Position numbers and translations under genes: made by a program
Assembly: GCF_900100855.1 (NCBI RefSeq)
Contig: NZ_FNCB01000001.1
Span: forward strand, 1 to 64,000
Reading direction: 5' to 3'
Length of the DNA: 64,000 nucleotides
Source of the DNA: Idiomarina zobellii
Lineage (GTDB): Bacteria; Pseudomonadota; Gammaproteobacteria; Enterobacterales; Alteromonadaceae
Shown: positions 55,554 to 64,000 of the stretch, piece by piece
How the letters are laid out: the number at the start of each line of letters is the position of its first letter
Position numbering within the stretch: the first letter of the stretch is position 1
The notes under the pieces: generated by a model
Told to the model about the DNA's origin: nothing
Seen by the model: the letters and a program-made list of their open reading frames with translations, nothing else
Database searches by the model: none

Positions 55554-56732
55554 TTACAGCACGTCACCCGGAATACGCACGTTACCTTCCATTAAAACGC
55601 GCGCGCTGCGGCTCATAATAGCTTTTATAGCGGTCCACTGGCCGTTGACTTGCTTACATTCGGCGCCAACCTGTAAGGTGCCTGAAGGGTGGCCGAAATT
55701 AACCATGGTGCGATCGTTCCCGCCAGCCGCCAGGTTAACAGTAGTACCCGGAATGGCTGCGGCAGTTCCGATAGCCACTGCGGCTGTGCCCATCATGGCG
55801 TGATGCAGTTTGCCCATCGACATAGCACGCACCAACAGATTCACGTCACTGGCGGCAATTTTCTTACCACTGGAGGCGATATAGTCTTTCGGCGGCGCGA
55901 CAAACGCCACTTTCGGCGTATGCTGGCGATTAGCTGCATCTGAAACGTCGTCTATCAAGCCCATTTTTACTGCACCGTGCGCACGAATGGTTTCGAAACG
56001 CTCCAAAGCTGCCGGGTCGCCGTTAATAGCTTCCTGCAGTTCGGTGCCATCATAGCCAATTTCTTCTGCATTCAGGAAAATGGTCGGAATACCGGCGTTA
56101 ATCAGTGTTGCTTTTAGGGTGCCGATACCCGAAACGTCTAAATCATCGATCAGATTACCGGTCGGAAACATCGACTCACCATCAGCTGATGGGTCCATAA
56201 ACTCTACGGGCACTTCCGCTGCCGGGAAGGTAACACCATCCAGCTCAAAATCACCGGTTTCCTGCACTTCACCGTTGACCATAGGCACTTTATTGACGAT
56301 AGTTTTGCCAATATTGGCCTGCCAAATACGGACTTCGCAAACCCCGTTTTCGGGGATGCGTTCAGGCGCTACCAAACCATTCGCAATGGCAAAAGGGCCT
56401 ACCGCTGACGATAAGTTACCGCAGTTACCACTCCAGTCGACAAATGGCTTGTCTATGGACACCTGACCAAACAGGTAATCCACGTCATGATCCGGCTGTT
56501 CGCTTTTAGAAACGATAACCGTTTTACTGGTGCTGGACGTCGCGCCGCCCATACCATCGGTATGCTTGGCGTAAGGATCCGGGCTGCCAATGACACGCAA
56601 CAAAATGGCATCTCGCACCGCCCCCGGTTGCTGTGCTGCTTCAGGCAAGTCCTGCAAACGGAAAAATACGCCCTTTGAGGTCCCGCCACGCATATAGGTG
56701 GCGGGAATTTTGATTTGTGGCTTAAACGCCAT
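55554..56732 (-). CDS. prpF: 2-methylaconitate cis-trans isomerase
   Basis: 392 residues. MRGGTSKGVFFRLQDLP near the start, DGMGGATSSTSK, and WSGNCGNLSSAVGPFAI are the PrpF/DUF453 signature. It works with AcnD, converting the trans isomer of 2-methylaconitate so that 2-methylisocitrate can form. Last gene of the operon. Confidence 0.94.
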   Translation of the reverse strand: MAFKPQIKIPATYMRGGTSKGVFFRLQDLPEAAQQPGAVRDAILLRVIGSPDPYAKHTDGMGGATSSTSKTVIVSKSEQPDHDVDYLFGQVSIDKPFVDWSGNCGNLSSAVGPFAIANGLVAPERIPENGVCEVRIWQANIGKTIVNKVPMVNGEVQETGDFELDGVTFPAAEVPVEFMDPSADGESMFPTGNLIDDLDVSGIGTLKATLINAGIPTIFLNAEEIGYDGTELQEAINGDPAALERFETIRAHGAVKMGLIDDVSDAANRQHTPKVAFVAPPKDYIASSGKKIAASDVNLLVRAMSMGKLHHAMMGTAAVAIGTAAAIPGTTVNLAAGGNDRTMVNFGHPSGTLQVGAECKQVNGQWTAIKAIMSRSARVLMEGNVRIPGDVL

Positions 56733-56744
56733 AGCTCAAACTCC

Positions 56745-59342
56745 TTAGCTTGCTTCCGCTTCTAAAAAGTCCTGTGCAAAGCGCTGTAATACACCACCAG
56801 CCTCGTAAATAGAGACTTCCTCTTTGGTATCCAGCCGACAAATAACCGGTACTTGCTGTGACGACCCGTCCTTACGGTGGATAGTCAGCTGCAATACAGC
56901 CCCCGGTGCCGGCGTACCTTTAACGTCAAAGGTCTCGGTACCATCGATGTTTAAGGTTTTGCGCGTAGTGCCCTCTTCAAACTGCAGTGGCAATACGCCC
57001 ATACCAATTAAGTTGGTACGGTGAATACGTTCAAAACCTTCGGCAACAATAACTTCAACACCCGCTAAGCGAACACCTTTCGCTGCCCAATCGCGCGATG
57101 AGCCCTGACCGTAATCAGCGCCGGCCACGATAATCAGCGGCTGCTTATTGTTCATGTAGTGCTCAATAGCTTCCCACATGCGCACGACTTTGCCTTCCGG
57201 CTCAATCCGCGCCAGCGATCCCTGAATCACGTCACCATTGTCGTCACGTACCATTTCGTTAAACAACTTCGGGTTAGCGAAGGTGGCACGCTGTGCGGTT
57301 AAATGATCGCCGCGGTGGGTAGCATAAGAGTTAAAGTCTTCTTCCGGCACGCCCATTTTAGTCAGGTATTCACCTGCAGCACTGTCAGCCATAATGGCGT
57401 TGGACGGTGACAAATGATCGGTAGTGATGTTATCACCCAGTACCGCCAACGGACGCAGACCGGTTAACGTATTCTCTGCGGCTAACTCACCTTCCCAATA
57501 AGGGGGACGACGAATATAAGTGCTCATTTCGCGCCAATCATACAGCGGATTGTTTTTCTCGCCGTAGTCGACACTCAGATTGAACATGGGGTCATAGACC
57601 TTGCGGAACTGCTCAGGCTTAACGCTCTCTTTGACGATACGGTCAATTTCTTCATCGCTCGGCCAGATATCTTTAAGCGTTACCGGGTTACCATCGTGGT
57701 CATACCCCAGCACGTCTTTTTCGATATCAAAGCGGATAGTGCCGGCAATCGCATACGCCACAACCAACGGCGGCGATGCCAAAAACGCCTGCTTAGCATA
57801 CGGATGAATACGTCCGTCAAAGTTTCGGTTACCCGACAATACCGCGGTTGAGAACAGATCACGGTCGATGATCTCTTGCTGAATTTTCGGATCCAGCGCG
57901 CCACTCATACCATTACACGTGGTACAGGCAAACGCCACCACACCGAAACCTAAATCTTCCAGTTCCGGCAATAAGTCAGCTTCTTCCAGGTACATTTTGA
58001 CGGTTTTAGAGCCCGGTGCCAGAGACGATTTAACCCAAGGCTTACGCGTTAAGCCTAGTTTATTAGCGTTACGCGCAATCAAACCTGCTGCAATCATGTT
58101 GCGTGGGTTACTGGTATTGGTACAACTGGTAATCGCCGCAATAATCACCGCACCGTCAGGCATTTTGCCCTCTTCCGGCTGTTCAATATGCTTGGCTACG
58201 CCACGCTCACTGAGTTCAGCTGCCGGCAATAAAGCATGCGGATTAGACGGCCCTGCCAGGTTACGCTCGACTTTTGACAAGTCAAAACGCAAGACTCGAC
58301 CGTATTCGGCAGTTTTCAGGCTATCGCCCCACAAGCCGGTTTCTTTAGCAAACTTCTCGACCAACTCCACTTGATCGTCATCACGACCGGTTAGTTTCAA
58401 ATAGTCGATAGTTTGGTTATCGATGTAGAACATTGCTGCGGTGGCACCGTATTCCGGTGTCATGTTAGATATAGTGGCACGGTCGCCAACAGTCAATGCC
58501 TCTGCACCTTCACCGAAGAACTCAAGGTAGGCGCCAACCACTCGTTCGCGACGCAAAAACTCAGTCAACGACAACACTAAATCGGTGCCGGTAATGCCCG
58601 GACGCAATTTGCCCGTGAGTTCAACACCTACGATATCAGGCAGGCGCATATAAGAGGCGCGCCCCAGCATCACACTTTCGGCCTCCAGACCACCTACACC
58701 TACAGAAATAACGCCTAACGCATCAACCATCGGCGTGTGGCTGTCCGTGCCGACACAGGTATCAACAAAAGCGATGTTGTCACGAACCTGCACCACCGGC
58801 GACATTTTCTCCAGGTTAATCTGGTGCATAATGCCGTTGCCCGGTGGTATCACATCGACGTTTTTAAACGCCGTTTTAGTCCAGTTAATAAAGTGGAAAC
58901 GGTCGTCGTTACGGCGATCTTCAATGGCGCGGTTTTTCTCAAACGCGTCTTTTTCGAAGCCGGCGTGCTCAACCGCCAGTGAATGATCAACAATCAGTTG
59001 CGTAGGCACGACCGGATTCACTTTAGCCGGGTCACCGCCTTTTTCGGCGATAGCATCACGCAAGCCAGCTAAATCAACCAACGCCGTTTGCCCGAGAATG
59101 TCGTGGCAAACGACGCGAGCCGGGAACCACGGAAAATCGTGCTCTTTTTTGCCGTAAATCAATTGCTCTAACGACTGCGTTAAAATATCCGGCGGACAAC
59201 GGCGTACCAGGTTTTCTGCCAGTACCCGTGAGGTGTACGGCAGTTTGTCGTAAGCGCCCGGTTCTATATCTTCAACGGCTGCTCGAGTATCAAAATACTC
59301 GAGCGTCGTGCCGTCTAGTTTTTTACGATATTCATTGTTCAT
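56745..59342 (-). CDS. acnD: Iron-sulphur 2-methylcitrate dehydratase
   Basis: 865 residues from the ATG at 59342, two bases after the prpC stop; the longer frame would overlap prpC. The cluster cysteines are in TSCTNTSNPRN and CTTCNGMSG. AcnD-type residues such as FQREV-lacking N-terminus and CVGTDSHTPM are present. It is an oxygen-sensitive 4Fe-4S dehydratase of the propionate pathway; PrpF makes it functional in vivo. Confidence 0.92.
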   Translation of the reverse strand: MNNEYRKKLDGTTLEYFDTRAAVEDIEPGAYDKLPYTSRVLAENLVRRCPPDILTQSLEQLIYGKKEHDFPWFPARVVCHDILGQTALVDLAGLRDAIAEKGGDPAKVNPVVPTQLIVDHSLAVEHAGFEKDAFEKNRAIEDRRNDDRFHFINWTKTAFKNVDVIPPGNGIMHQINLEKMSPVVQVRDNIAFVDTCVGTDSHTPMVDALGVISVGVGGLEAESVMLGRASYMRLPDIVGVELTGKLRPGITGTDLVLSLTEFLRRERVVGAYLEFFGEGAEALTVGDRATISNMTPEYGATAAMFYIDNQTIDYLKLTGRDDDQVELVEKFAKETGLWGDSLKTAEYGRVLRFDLSKVERNLAGPSNPHALLPAAELSERGVAKHIEQPEEGKMPDGAVIIAAITSCTNTSNPRNMIAAGLIARNANKLGLTRKPWVKSSLAPGSKTVKMYLEEADLLPELEDLGFGVVAFACTTCNGMSGALDPKIQQEIIDRDLFSTAVLSGNRNFDGRIHPYAKQAFLASPPLVVAYAIAGTIRFDIEKDVLGYDHDGNPVTLKDIWPSDEEIDRIVKESVKPEQFRKVYDPMFNLSVDYGEKNNPLYDWREMSTYIRRPPYWEGELAAENTLTGLRPLAVLGDNITTDHLSPSNAIMADSAAGEYLTKMGVPEEDFNSYATHRGDHLTAQRATFANPKLFNEMVRDDNGDVIQGSLARIEPEGKVVRMWEAIEHYMNNKQPLIIVAGADYGQGSSRDWAAKGVRLAGVEVIVAEGFERIHRTNLIGMGVLPLQFEEGTTRKTLNIDGTETFDVKGTPAPGAVLQLTIHRKDGSSQQVPVICRLDTKEEVSIYEAGGVLQRFAQDFLEAEAS

Positions 59343-59343
59343 A

Positions 59344-60468
59344 TTAACGGTCACCAATAGCTGGAACTGGACGCGCCTCTGGACCGGTGTAGTCCGCAGA
59401 CGGACGAATAATACGGTTGTTAGCACGCTGTTCTTTAACGTGCGCGGTCCAGCCGGTTACCCGCGACATAACAAAAATTGGCGTAAACAATTTGGTTGGA
59501 ATGCCCATGTAGTTGTAGGCAGACGCATGGAAGAAGTCCGCATTCGGGAACAACTTCTTCTCGCGCCACATGACTTCTTCACAGCGTACAGAAACATCGT
59601 ACAAACGGCTATCGCCGACTTCTTCAGATAGTTTCTTAGACCATGCTTTGATGATGTCGTTACGCGGGTCAAACTCTTTGTAAATCGCATGACCGAAGCC
59701 CATGATTTTTTCTTTACGCTCTAACATGCCCATCAGCGTTTGCTCGGCATCCTCCGCGTCTTTCATGTCTTCGATAAGTTCCATTGCTGCTTCGTTAGCA
59801 CCACCGTGTAGTGGACCACGTAACGAACCAATCGCGCCGGTAACACATGAATGAATGTCAGATAGTGTCGAAGCACAAACACGCGCAGTAAAGGTCGACG
59901 CATTAAATTCGTGCTCTGCGTACAAGATTAGCGAAGTATTCATCACGTCAGCGTGCAGCTGTGAAGGCGTTTTGTCGTGCAATAAACGCAGGAAGTGCGC
60001 GCCGATTGACTCTTCTTCTGAGTCCGTATCGATACGAACGCCGTCGTGAGTAAAGCGATACCAATAAAGCACGATACCCGGGAACGTTGCTAAGAATCGC
60101 TCAATGTGGTCATCGGCTTCGTCGAAGCTCTCTTCTGTTTCCAGGTTACCCAGCATTGAACAACCGGTGCGCATCACATCCATCGGGTGCGCTGATTTTG
60201 GAATACGCTCTAGTACGTCTTTGACTTCCTGTGGCAATACGCGCAGTGACTTTAAGCGTTTGCGGTAGTCGTCAAGTTGCGACTGAGTCGGCAATTCGCC
60301 TTTTGCCAGCAGGTACGCCACTTCTTCAAAGCTGACTTTTTCGGCAAGCTCTTTAATGTCATAGCCGCGGTAGGTTAAGCCTGAGCCGCTTTTACCAACT
60401 GTACATAGTGCCGTTTCGCCGGCTGATTGTCCGCGCAAACCTGCGCCACTTAGTTTCTTCTCTGCCAT
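59344..60468 (-). CDS. prpC: 2-methylcitrate synthase
   Basis: 374 residues. Citrate-synthase fold with catalytic histidines in GPLHGGANEAAM and GFGHAIYK, and the Asp in the VRCEEVM-FFHASAYN region. It condenses propionyl-CoA with oxaloacetate. Second enzyme gene of the operon, 22 bases after prpB. Confidence 0.94.
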   Translation of the reverse strand: MAEKKLSGAGLRGQSAGETALCTVGKSGSGLTYRGYDIKELAEKVSFEEVAYLLAKGELPTQSQLDDYRKRLKSLRVLPQEVKDVLERIPKSAHPMDVMRTGCSMLGNLETEESFDEADDHIERFLATFPGIVLYWYRFTHDGVRIDTDSEEESIGAHFLRLLHDKTPSQLHADVMNTSLILYAEHEFNASTFTARVCASTLSDIHSCVTGAIGSLRGPLHGGANEAAMELIEDMKDAEDAEQTLMGMLERKEKIMGFGHAIYKEFDPRNDIIKAWSKKLSEEVGDSRLYDVSVRCEEVMWREKKLFPNADFFHASAYNYMGIPTKLFTPIFVMSRVTGWTAHVKEQRANNRIIRPSADYTGPEARPVPAIGDR

Positions 60469-60490
60469 GATTTTTCCCTTCTTAATTTGT

Positions 60491-61369
60491 TTATTTTTTA
60501 AATAATTGGTCGAGTTTTTCTTCGAAGTCGTGATAGTTCAGGAATTCATACAATTCCGCTCGCGTTTGCATATCATCGACAACCTCTTTCTGGTCGCCGT
60601 TCGCTAAAATACTATTGTAGACATTCAGTGCCGCTTTGTTCATAGCTCGGAAAGCACTTAATGGATAAAGCACAATTTCTACGCCCACATCGGCCAGTTC
60701 TTGCTTGTTAAACAGCGGCGTCGCACCAAACTCGGTAATATTGGCCAGTACCGGCACATCTAGTGCATCAGTAAAGGCTTTGTAGTGTTCCAGCGTGTGC
60801 ACCGCTTCGGCAAAAATTGCATCTGCACCTGCATCTACACAAGCTTGTGCGCGCTCAATAGCAGACTCGATACCTTCCTGCTGGAACGCGTCAGTGCGCG
60901 CCATAATGTAGAACTGATCATCAATACGCGCATCAACAGCCGCTTTGACACGGTCAACCATTTCGCCCTGGCTAACTATTTCTTTGTTTGGACGGTGGCC
61001 ACAGCGTTTCTGCGCAACCTGATCCTCAATATGAAAACCTGCGGCGCCGGCACGGCTCATTTCTTTTACCGTACGAGCAATGTTGAATGCGCCACCCCAA
61101 CCGGTATCGGCGTCCACCAACAGTGGCAAGTCGCTGGCACCGGTAATACGACGAATGTCTTCACATACGTCGTTCAACGAAGTCATTCCCAAGTCAGGCA
61201 AGCCAAAAGACGCGTTAGCCACGCCAGCACCTGACAAGTACAACGCTTTATGACCGACTTTTTCAGCCATCATGGCTGTGTAAGCATTAATGGTACCGAC
61301 AATTTGCAGTGGGCTCTCGTCGGCTACGGCTTGGCGCAGTTTCGCACCTGGGCTTTGTAATTGACTCAT
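60491..61369 (-). CDS. prpB: 2-methylisocitrate lyase
   Basis: 292 residues. [14 protein letters not shown] carries the catalytic cysteine of the ICL/PEPM family; [12 protein letters not shown] binds magnesium. It cleaves 2-methylisocitrate to succinate and pyruvate, last step of the cycle. Its start overlaps the regulator gene by 4 bases (ATGA). Confidence 0.94.
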   Translation of the reverse strand: MSQLQSPGAKLRQAVADESPLQIVGTINAYTAMMAEKVGHKALYLSGAGVANASFGLPDLGMTSLNDVCEDIRRITGASDLPLLVDADTGWGGAFNIARTVKEMSRAGAAGFHIEDQVAQKRCGHRPNKEIVSQGEMVDRVKAAVDARIDDQFYIMARTDAFQQEGIESAIERAQACVDAGADAIFAEAVHTLEHYKAFTDALDVPVLANITEFGATPLFNKQELADVGVEIVLYPLSAFRAMNKAALNVYNSILANGDQKEVVDDMQTRAELYEFLNYHDFEEKLDQLFKK

Positions 61370-62064
61370 GATACTTCCTTATGTGCTTGTAGTTTTGTTT
61401 CAATGTTTTTGCGTGATGCACTGATATGGCGGCGCATCAACAAATCGGCAAGTTCGCCATCGCGGTTCGCAATGGCGGTAATAATCGCTTTGTGTTCATC
61501 AAAAGCACGCGACACACGCGGACCATTCATACCAAGCTGAACACGGTACATGCGAACTAAAAAGTAAAGCTCGTCGCAGAGCATATTAATTAAGTACTGA
61601 TTTTTACTGGCAAGAATAATGCGGTAATGAAAATCGACATCCCCCGCCTCTTGATAATAACTTTCGCCTTCACGCACCCGCTGATTTTCCAAATGTTGCT
61701 CTAACAGTTTAGACAAGGCATCAATTTCGTCATCGGCCATTTGTTCCGCTGCAAGACGACAAGCTAACCCCTCCAGCTCTTCACGTATTTGATACAACGC
61801 AATTAAGCCTTCATAGGTTAATGTGACAACGCGAGCTCCTGCATTCGGGGTACGCTCAACCAAGTGACAACGCTCTAGTCGCGCTAATGCTTCACGCAAT
61901 GGTGCCCGGCTAACATTAAACTGTTTAGCAAGACCCGCTTCACTAATTTTACTGCCGGCGGCAATATCGCCTTCAACAATCGCTTTTTGCACCGCAACAA
62001 GAACACGATCGGCTGACGTGACGGGTGATCTGAATGAGTACGACTGATCGTAAAAAGTCTGCAT
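61366..62064 (-). CDS. prpR: GntR-family (FCD) regulator of the methylcitrate operon
   Basis: 232 residues: winged helix ([20 protein letters not shown]) followed by an FCD ligand domain with the metal-binding histidines. It is the first gene of the operon and overlaps prpB. This is the GntR-type PrpR typical of Shewanella and relatives, not the sigma54-type PrpR of E. coli. Two identical operators are immediately upstream. Confidence 0.88.
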   Translation of the reverse strand: MQTFYDQSYSFRSPVTSADRVLVAVQKAIVEGDIAAGSKISEAGLAKQFNVSRAPLREALARLERCHLVERTPNAGARVVTLTYEGLIALYQIREELEGLACRLAAEQMADDEIDALSKLLEQHLENQRVREGESYYQEAGDVDFHYRIILASKNQYLINMLCDELYFLVRMYRVQLGMNGPRVSRAFDEHKAIITAIANRDGELADLLMRRHISASRKNIETKLQAHKEVS

Positions 62065-62094
62065 ATATTATTTAAATAAGTAGAAAATACTTGG

Positions 62095-62166
62095 TTGTCG
62101 ACAATCTACACAGGGTAGTCTAAATAACCACGTTTTTCAATTCCAAAACAATCGCATTGTCGACAA
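62095..62166. promoter_or_regulatory. Two PrpR operators
   Basis: TTGTCGACAA occurs at 62095-62104 and 62157-62166, exactly 62 bases apart start to start, both in ATT/AAT-rich context. They flank the promoter region between prpR and the MHYT gene, so PrpR probably autorepresses and may affect the divergent gene as well. Confidence 0.8.
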
Positions 62167-62235
62167 TTTAAGCACTCCTGCACTTGGGGAAATTTGGCTT
62201 AGCAATGCCGTTTAATGATCTGATAAGATGCTTTT

Positions 62236-64000
62236 ATGAATGACGTTTTAATGACTTTTTTTGATCTGGGGCAGTACTCACAAGCTCCGCTACCCGGCAA
62301 TTACAATTATTGGCTTGTTGCCCTGTCCTACCTTGTTGCTTTTATAGCGTCATTTACCGCGTTAAAGATATTTGAGCGTGCTCATCGTCATCGTTCAGTC
62401 AGCCAACAGCGAACCTGGACGCTTATTACCGCAATTGTTGCCGGTATTGGCGTCTGGAGCATGCACTTTATAGGCATGATAGCGTTCCAGTTGCCTGTGG
62501 TGGTTTCACACAGTATTGGATTGACTCTGGCCTCGATAGCCCCGGCTATTATCGGCAATTACTTTGCCTATTCTTTGCACCTGTCCGCAGACAAACTGGC
62601 TAGTTTCAAAAGAGTACGCAACCAGGTTTCAAGCAAAACAAACATTCTTTCGGGCACTATTTTAGGTGCCGGTATTGGACTAATGCACTACCTGGGCATG
62701 GAAGCTATGCAGTTAAATGCAGAGCTACTTTACTCGCCCTATTGGTTTGCGACTTCCATAGTTATTGCGGTGGCTCTAGGTATTCTTGCCATGAGTACTT
62801 ATAGCCGCTCGAACACCATTCGCGGCGCCAAAAGCGAACTTCGAAAAATACAGTTTGTCACTGCGCTGATTATCGCTGCCGCTATTAGTGGTATGCACTA
62901 TGTTGCGATGCTGGCCGCTCGCTTTTACGCAAATGAAACCACCATTAGCTTAACAACCGGTGCTCAACACCAACATTTATGGCTGATTTACGCTATTGTC
63001 ATTGCCGTCGCACTTATCGCGCTTATCTCCTGGGTTTCATCAGTCATTGATAGACGCTTTCAACATAATTACCGAGCCATACGTCAGTCAGACAAGCGCA
63101 TTCGGGAGCTAGCTTTCAACGATGCACTAACAGGTTTGCCGAATCGCCGCTCTCTTTTGGACTACTTATCTCAACAGCAGCAGGAAATACCTGAAGACGA
63201 ACACCTTGTTCTATTTTTGCTCGACATCGACAAGTTCAAAGTTCTGAATAACACGCTTGGACCGACCCTGGGCGATTTACTGTTGCAATCAGTCACTCAC
63301 AGACTCGAGCGCGTCAATTTAAACGTGCATATGGTTGCACGCCCCAGCTCTAACGAGTTTGCCGTGGTTGCCCGGGTGCGCAAGAGCAATAATCCGGTAC
63401 AGGCGCAGTCGCACGCGCTGAGCATGGCTAAAACACTGCAACAAGAGCTGCAAGCGCCCTATTCATTAAAAGATTACCGTCATCAGTGCTCAATGAGTCT
63501 TGGTGCAACAGTTATCAGCGACTTAACCAAATCGTCAGAAGACATACTGGTTCAGGCGGCATTAGCCTTAGCCGAAGCAAAACGCAATGGCATGGGCGAA
63601 ATTCGCTTATATCACCCTGAAATGGCCGATGCCATTGAAAAGCGAGTGAAGCTTGAGTCAGATTTACGCCATGCGATAGAAACGCGCACCGGCTTAGAGC
63701 TTTATGTGCAGCCCCAGCTTAATGAAAACCGAACTGTTATTGGCGCAGAGGCCCTTATTCGTTGGCATCATAGCGAGCGGGGAATGGTCTCTCCTGCGGA
63801 ATTTATTCCGCTGGCCGAGGAAACCGGTCTTATTATTGGTCTGGGTGACTTAATTAATGAGCAAGCCTGCCAAATTATTCGTCAGTGGCAACAGCTGGGT
63901 TTAAACGACTGGGTTCTTTCTATTAATGTCAGCGCACCGCAGTTTCAGCAACTGGACTTTGTCGACAAGCTAAACAGCCTGTTGAAGCATTACGAAGTGC
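62236..64000 (+). CDS. MHYT-GGDEF-EAL cyclic-di-GMP protein, partial
   Basis: Starts at the ATG at 62236 and runs past the right edge (588 residues seen). The N-terminal MHYT membrane sensor has three copies of the motif (WSMHFIGM, MHYLGME, GMHYVAM) in seven hydrophobic segments and probably senses a diatomic gas. The GGDEF domain is degenerate (PSSNEF in place of GGDEF), so no cyclase activity is expected. The EAL domain begins with an intact GAEALIRW. It is therefore probably a phosphodiesterase. Confidence 0.88.
   Translation, partial: MNDVLMTFFDLGQYSQAPLPGNYNYWLVALSYLVAFIASFTALKIFERAHRHRSVSQQRTWTLITAIVAGIGVWSMHFIGMIAFQLPVVVSHSIGLTLASIAPAIIGNYFAYSLHLSADKLASFKRVRNQVSSKTNILSGTILGAGIGLMHYLGMEAMQLNAELLYSPYWFATSIVIAVALGILAMSTYSRSNTIRGAKSELRKIQFVTALIIAAAISGMHYVAMLAARFYANETTISLTTGAQHQHLWLIYAIVIAVALIALISWVSSVIDRRFQHNYRAIRQSDKRIRELAFNDALTGLPNRRSLLDYLSQQQQEIPEDEHLVLFLLDIDKFKVLNNTLGPTLGDLLLQSVTHRLERVNLNVHMVARPSSNEFAVVARVRKSNNPVQAQSHALSMAKTLQQELQAPYSLKDYRHQCSMSLGATVISDLTKSSEDILVQAALALAEAKRNGMGEIRLYHPEMADAIEKRVKLESDLRHAIETRTGLELYVQPQLNENRTVIGAEALIRWHHSERGMVSPAEFIPLAEETGLIIGLGDLINEQACQIIRQWQQLGLNDWVLSINVSAPQFQQLDFVDKLNSLLKHYEV

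Noticed and set aside
57919-58374. 151-codon plus-strand ORF opposite acnD
   Set aside because: AcnD has all cluster cysteines in frame; this ORF is antisense and has no recognisable family.

Overview
The window looks like a chromosomal segment of a marine gammaproteobacterium of the Alteromonadales, probably close to Idiomarina/Pseudidiomarina. The evidence is a hexR-linked Entner-Doudoroff cluster with textbook HexR boxes, a GntR-type prpR-prpB-prpC-acnD-prpF cluster, a BCCT transporter with a DUF294 protein and an exonuclease, and many TonB receptor and porin genes. The genus is an inference from gene content; no rRNA is present.

Region 1-11.4 kb is a defence island. An IS21-family element enters from the left edge and has cut the 3' end of a type I restriction specificity gene (hsdS). 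A tight operon follows: a GmrSD-like DUF262/DUF1524 nuclease, a RavA-like MoxR ATPase, a ViaA-like VWA protein, hsdR and a YgjP/M48-like metallopeptidase. Converging on it is a four-module HNH protein with an AP2-like tail, flanked by 180-bp imperfect copies of the 3' end of the peptidase gene.

Region 11.4-24 kb is catabolic. An operon of iron alcohol dehydrogenase, permease, sigma54 activator, aldehyde dehydrogenase and periplasmic cyclase-family hydrolase diverges from a porin gene, and both sides carry complete -24/-12 sigma54 promoters. After it come a solitary IS200/IS605-type end resembling an omegaRNA, a UshA-like nucleotidase and a TonB receptor.

Region 24-32 kb is accessory and patchy: tiny membrane proteins, toxin-antitoxin-like genes, a 3' fragment of tRNA-Val(GAC), curA with a displaced copy of its own 3' end beyond an XRE regulator module, ParDE, a methyltransferase-HNH fusion and a WYL regulator. 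This island abuts a C-terminally shortened eda.

Region 32-44 kb is sugar metabolism: zwf-pgl-edd-glk-eda diverging from hexR-gap under two HexR boxes. Next is a decayed glucoside locus (TonB receptor remnant and broken GH3 glucosidase) beside an intact MFS sugar transporter and LacI regulator. Region 44-55.5 kb holds DUF502, periplasmic KatG, an M14 carboxypeptidase, a beta-barrel protein, a BCCT/DUF294/exonuclease unit, a diguanylate cyclase and a secreted protein of unknown role. Region 55.5-62.2 kb is the 2-methylcitrate cycle operon for propionate. A MHYT-GGDEF-EAL protein runs off the right edge.

The two best candidates for an undescribed system are the GmrSD-RavA-ViaA cassette inside the type I restriction operon and the WYL plus methyltransferase-HNH pair. 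A further point of interest is the recurring arrangement in which cargo genes converge on a gene or tRNA whose 3' end is duplicated or displaced.
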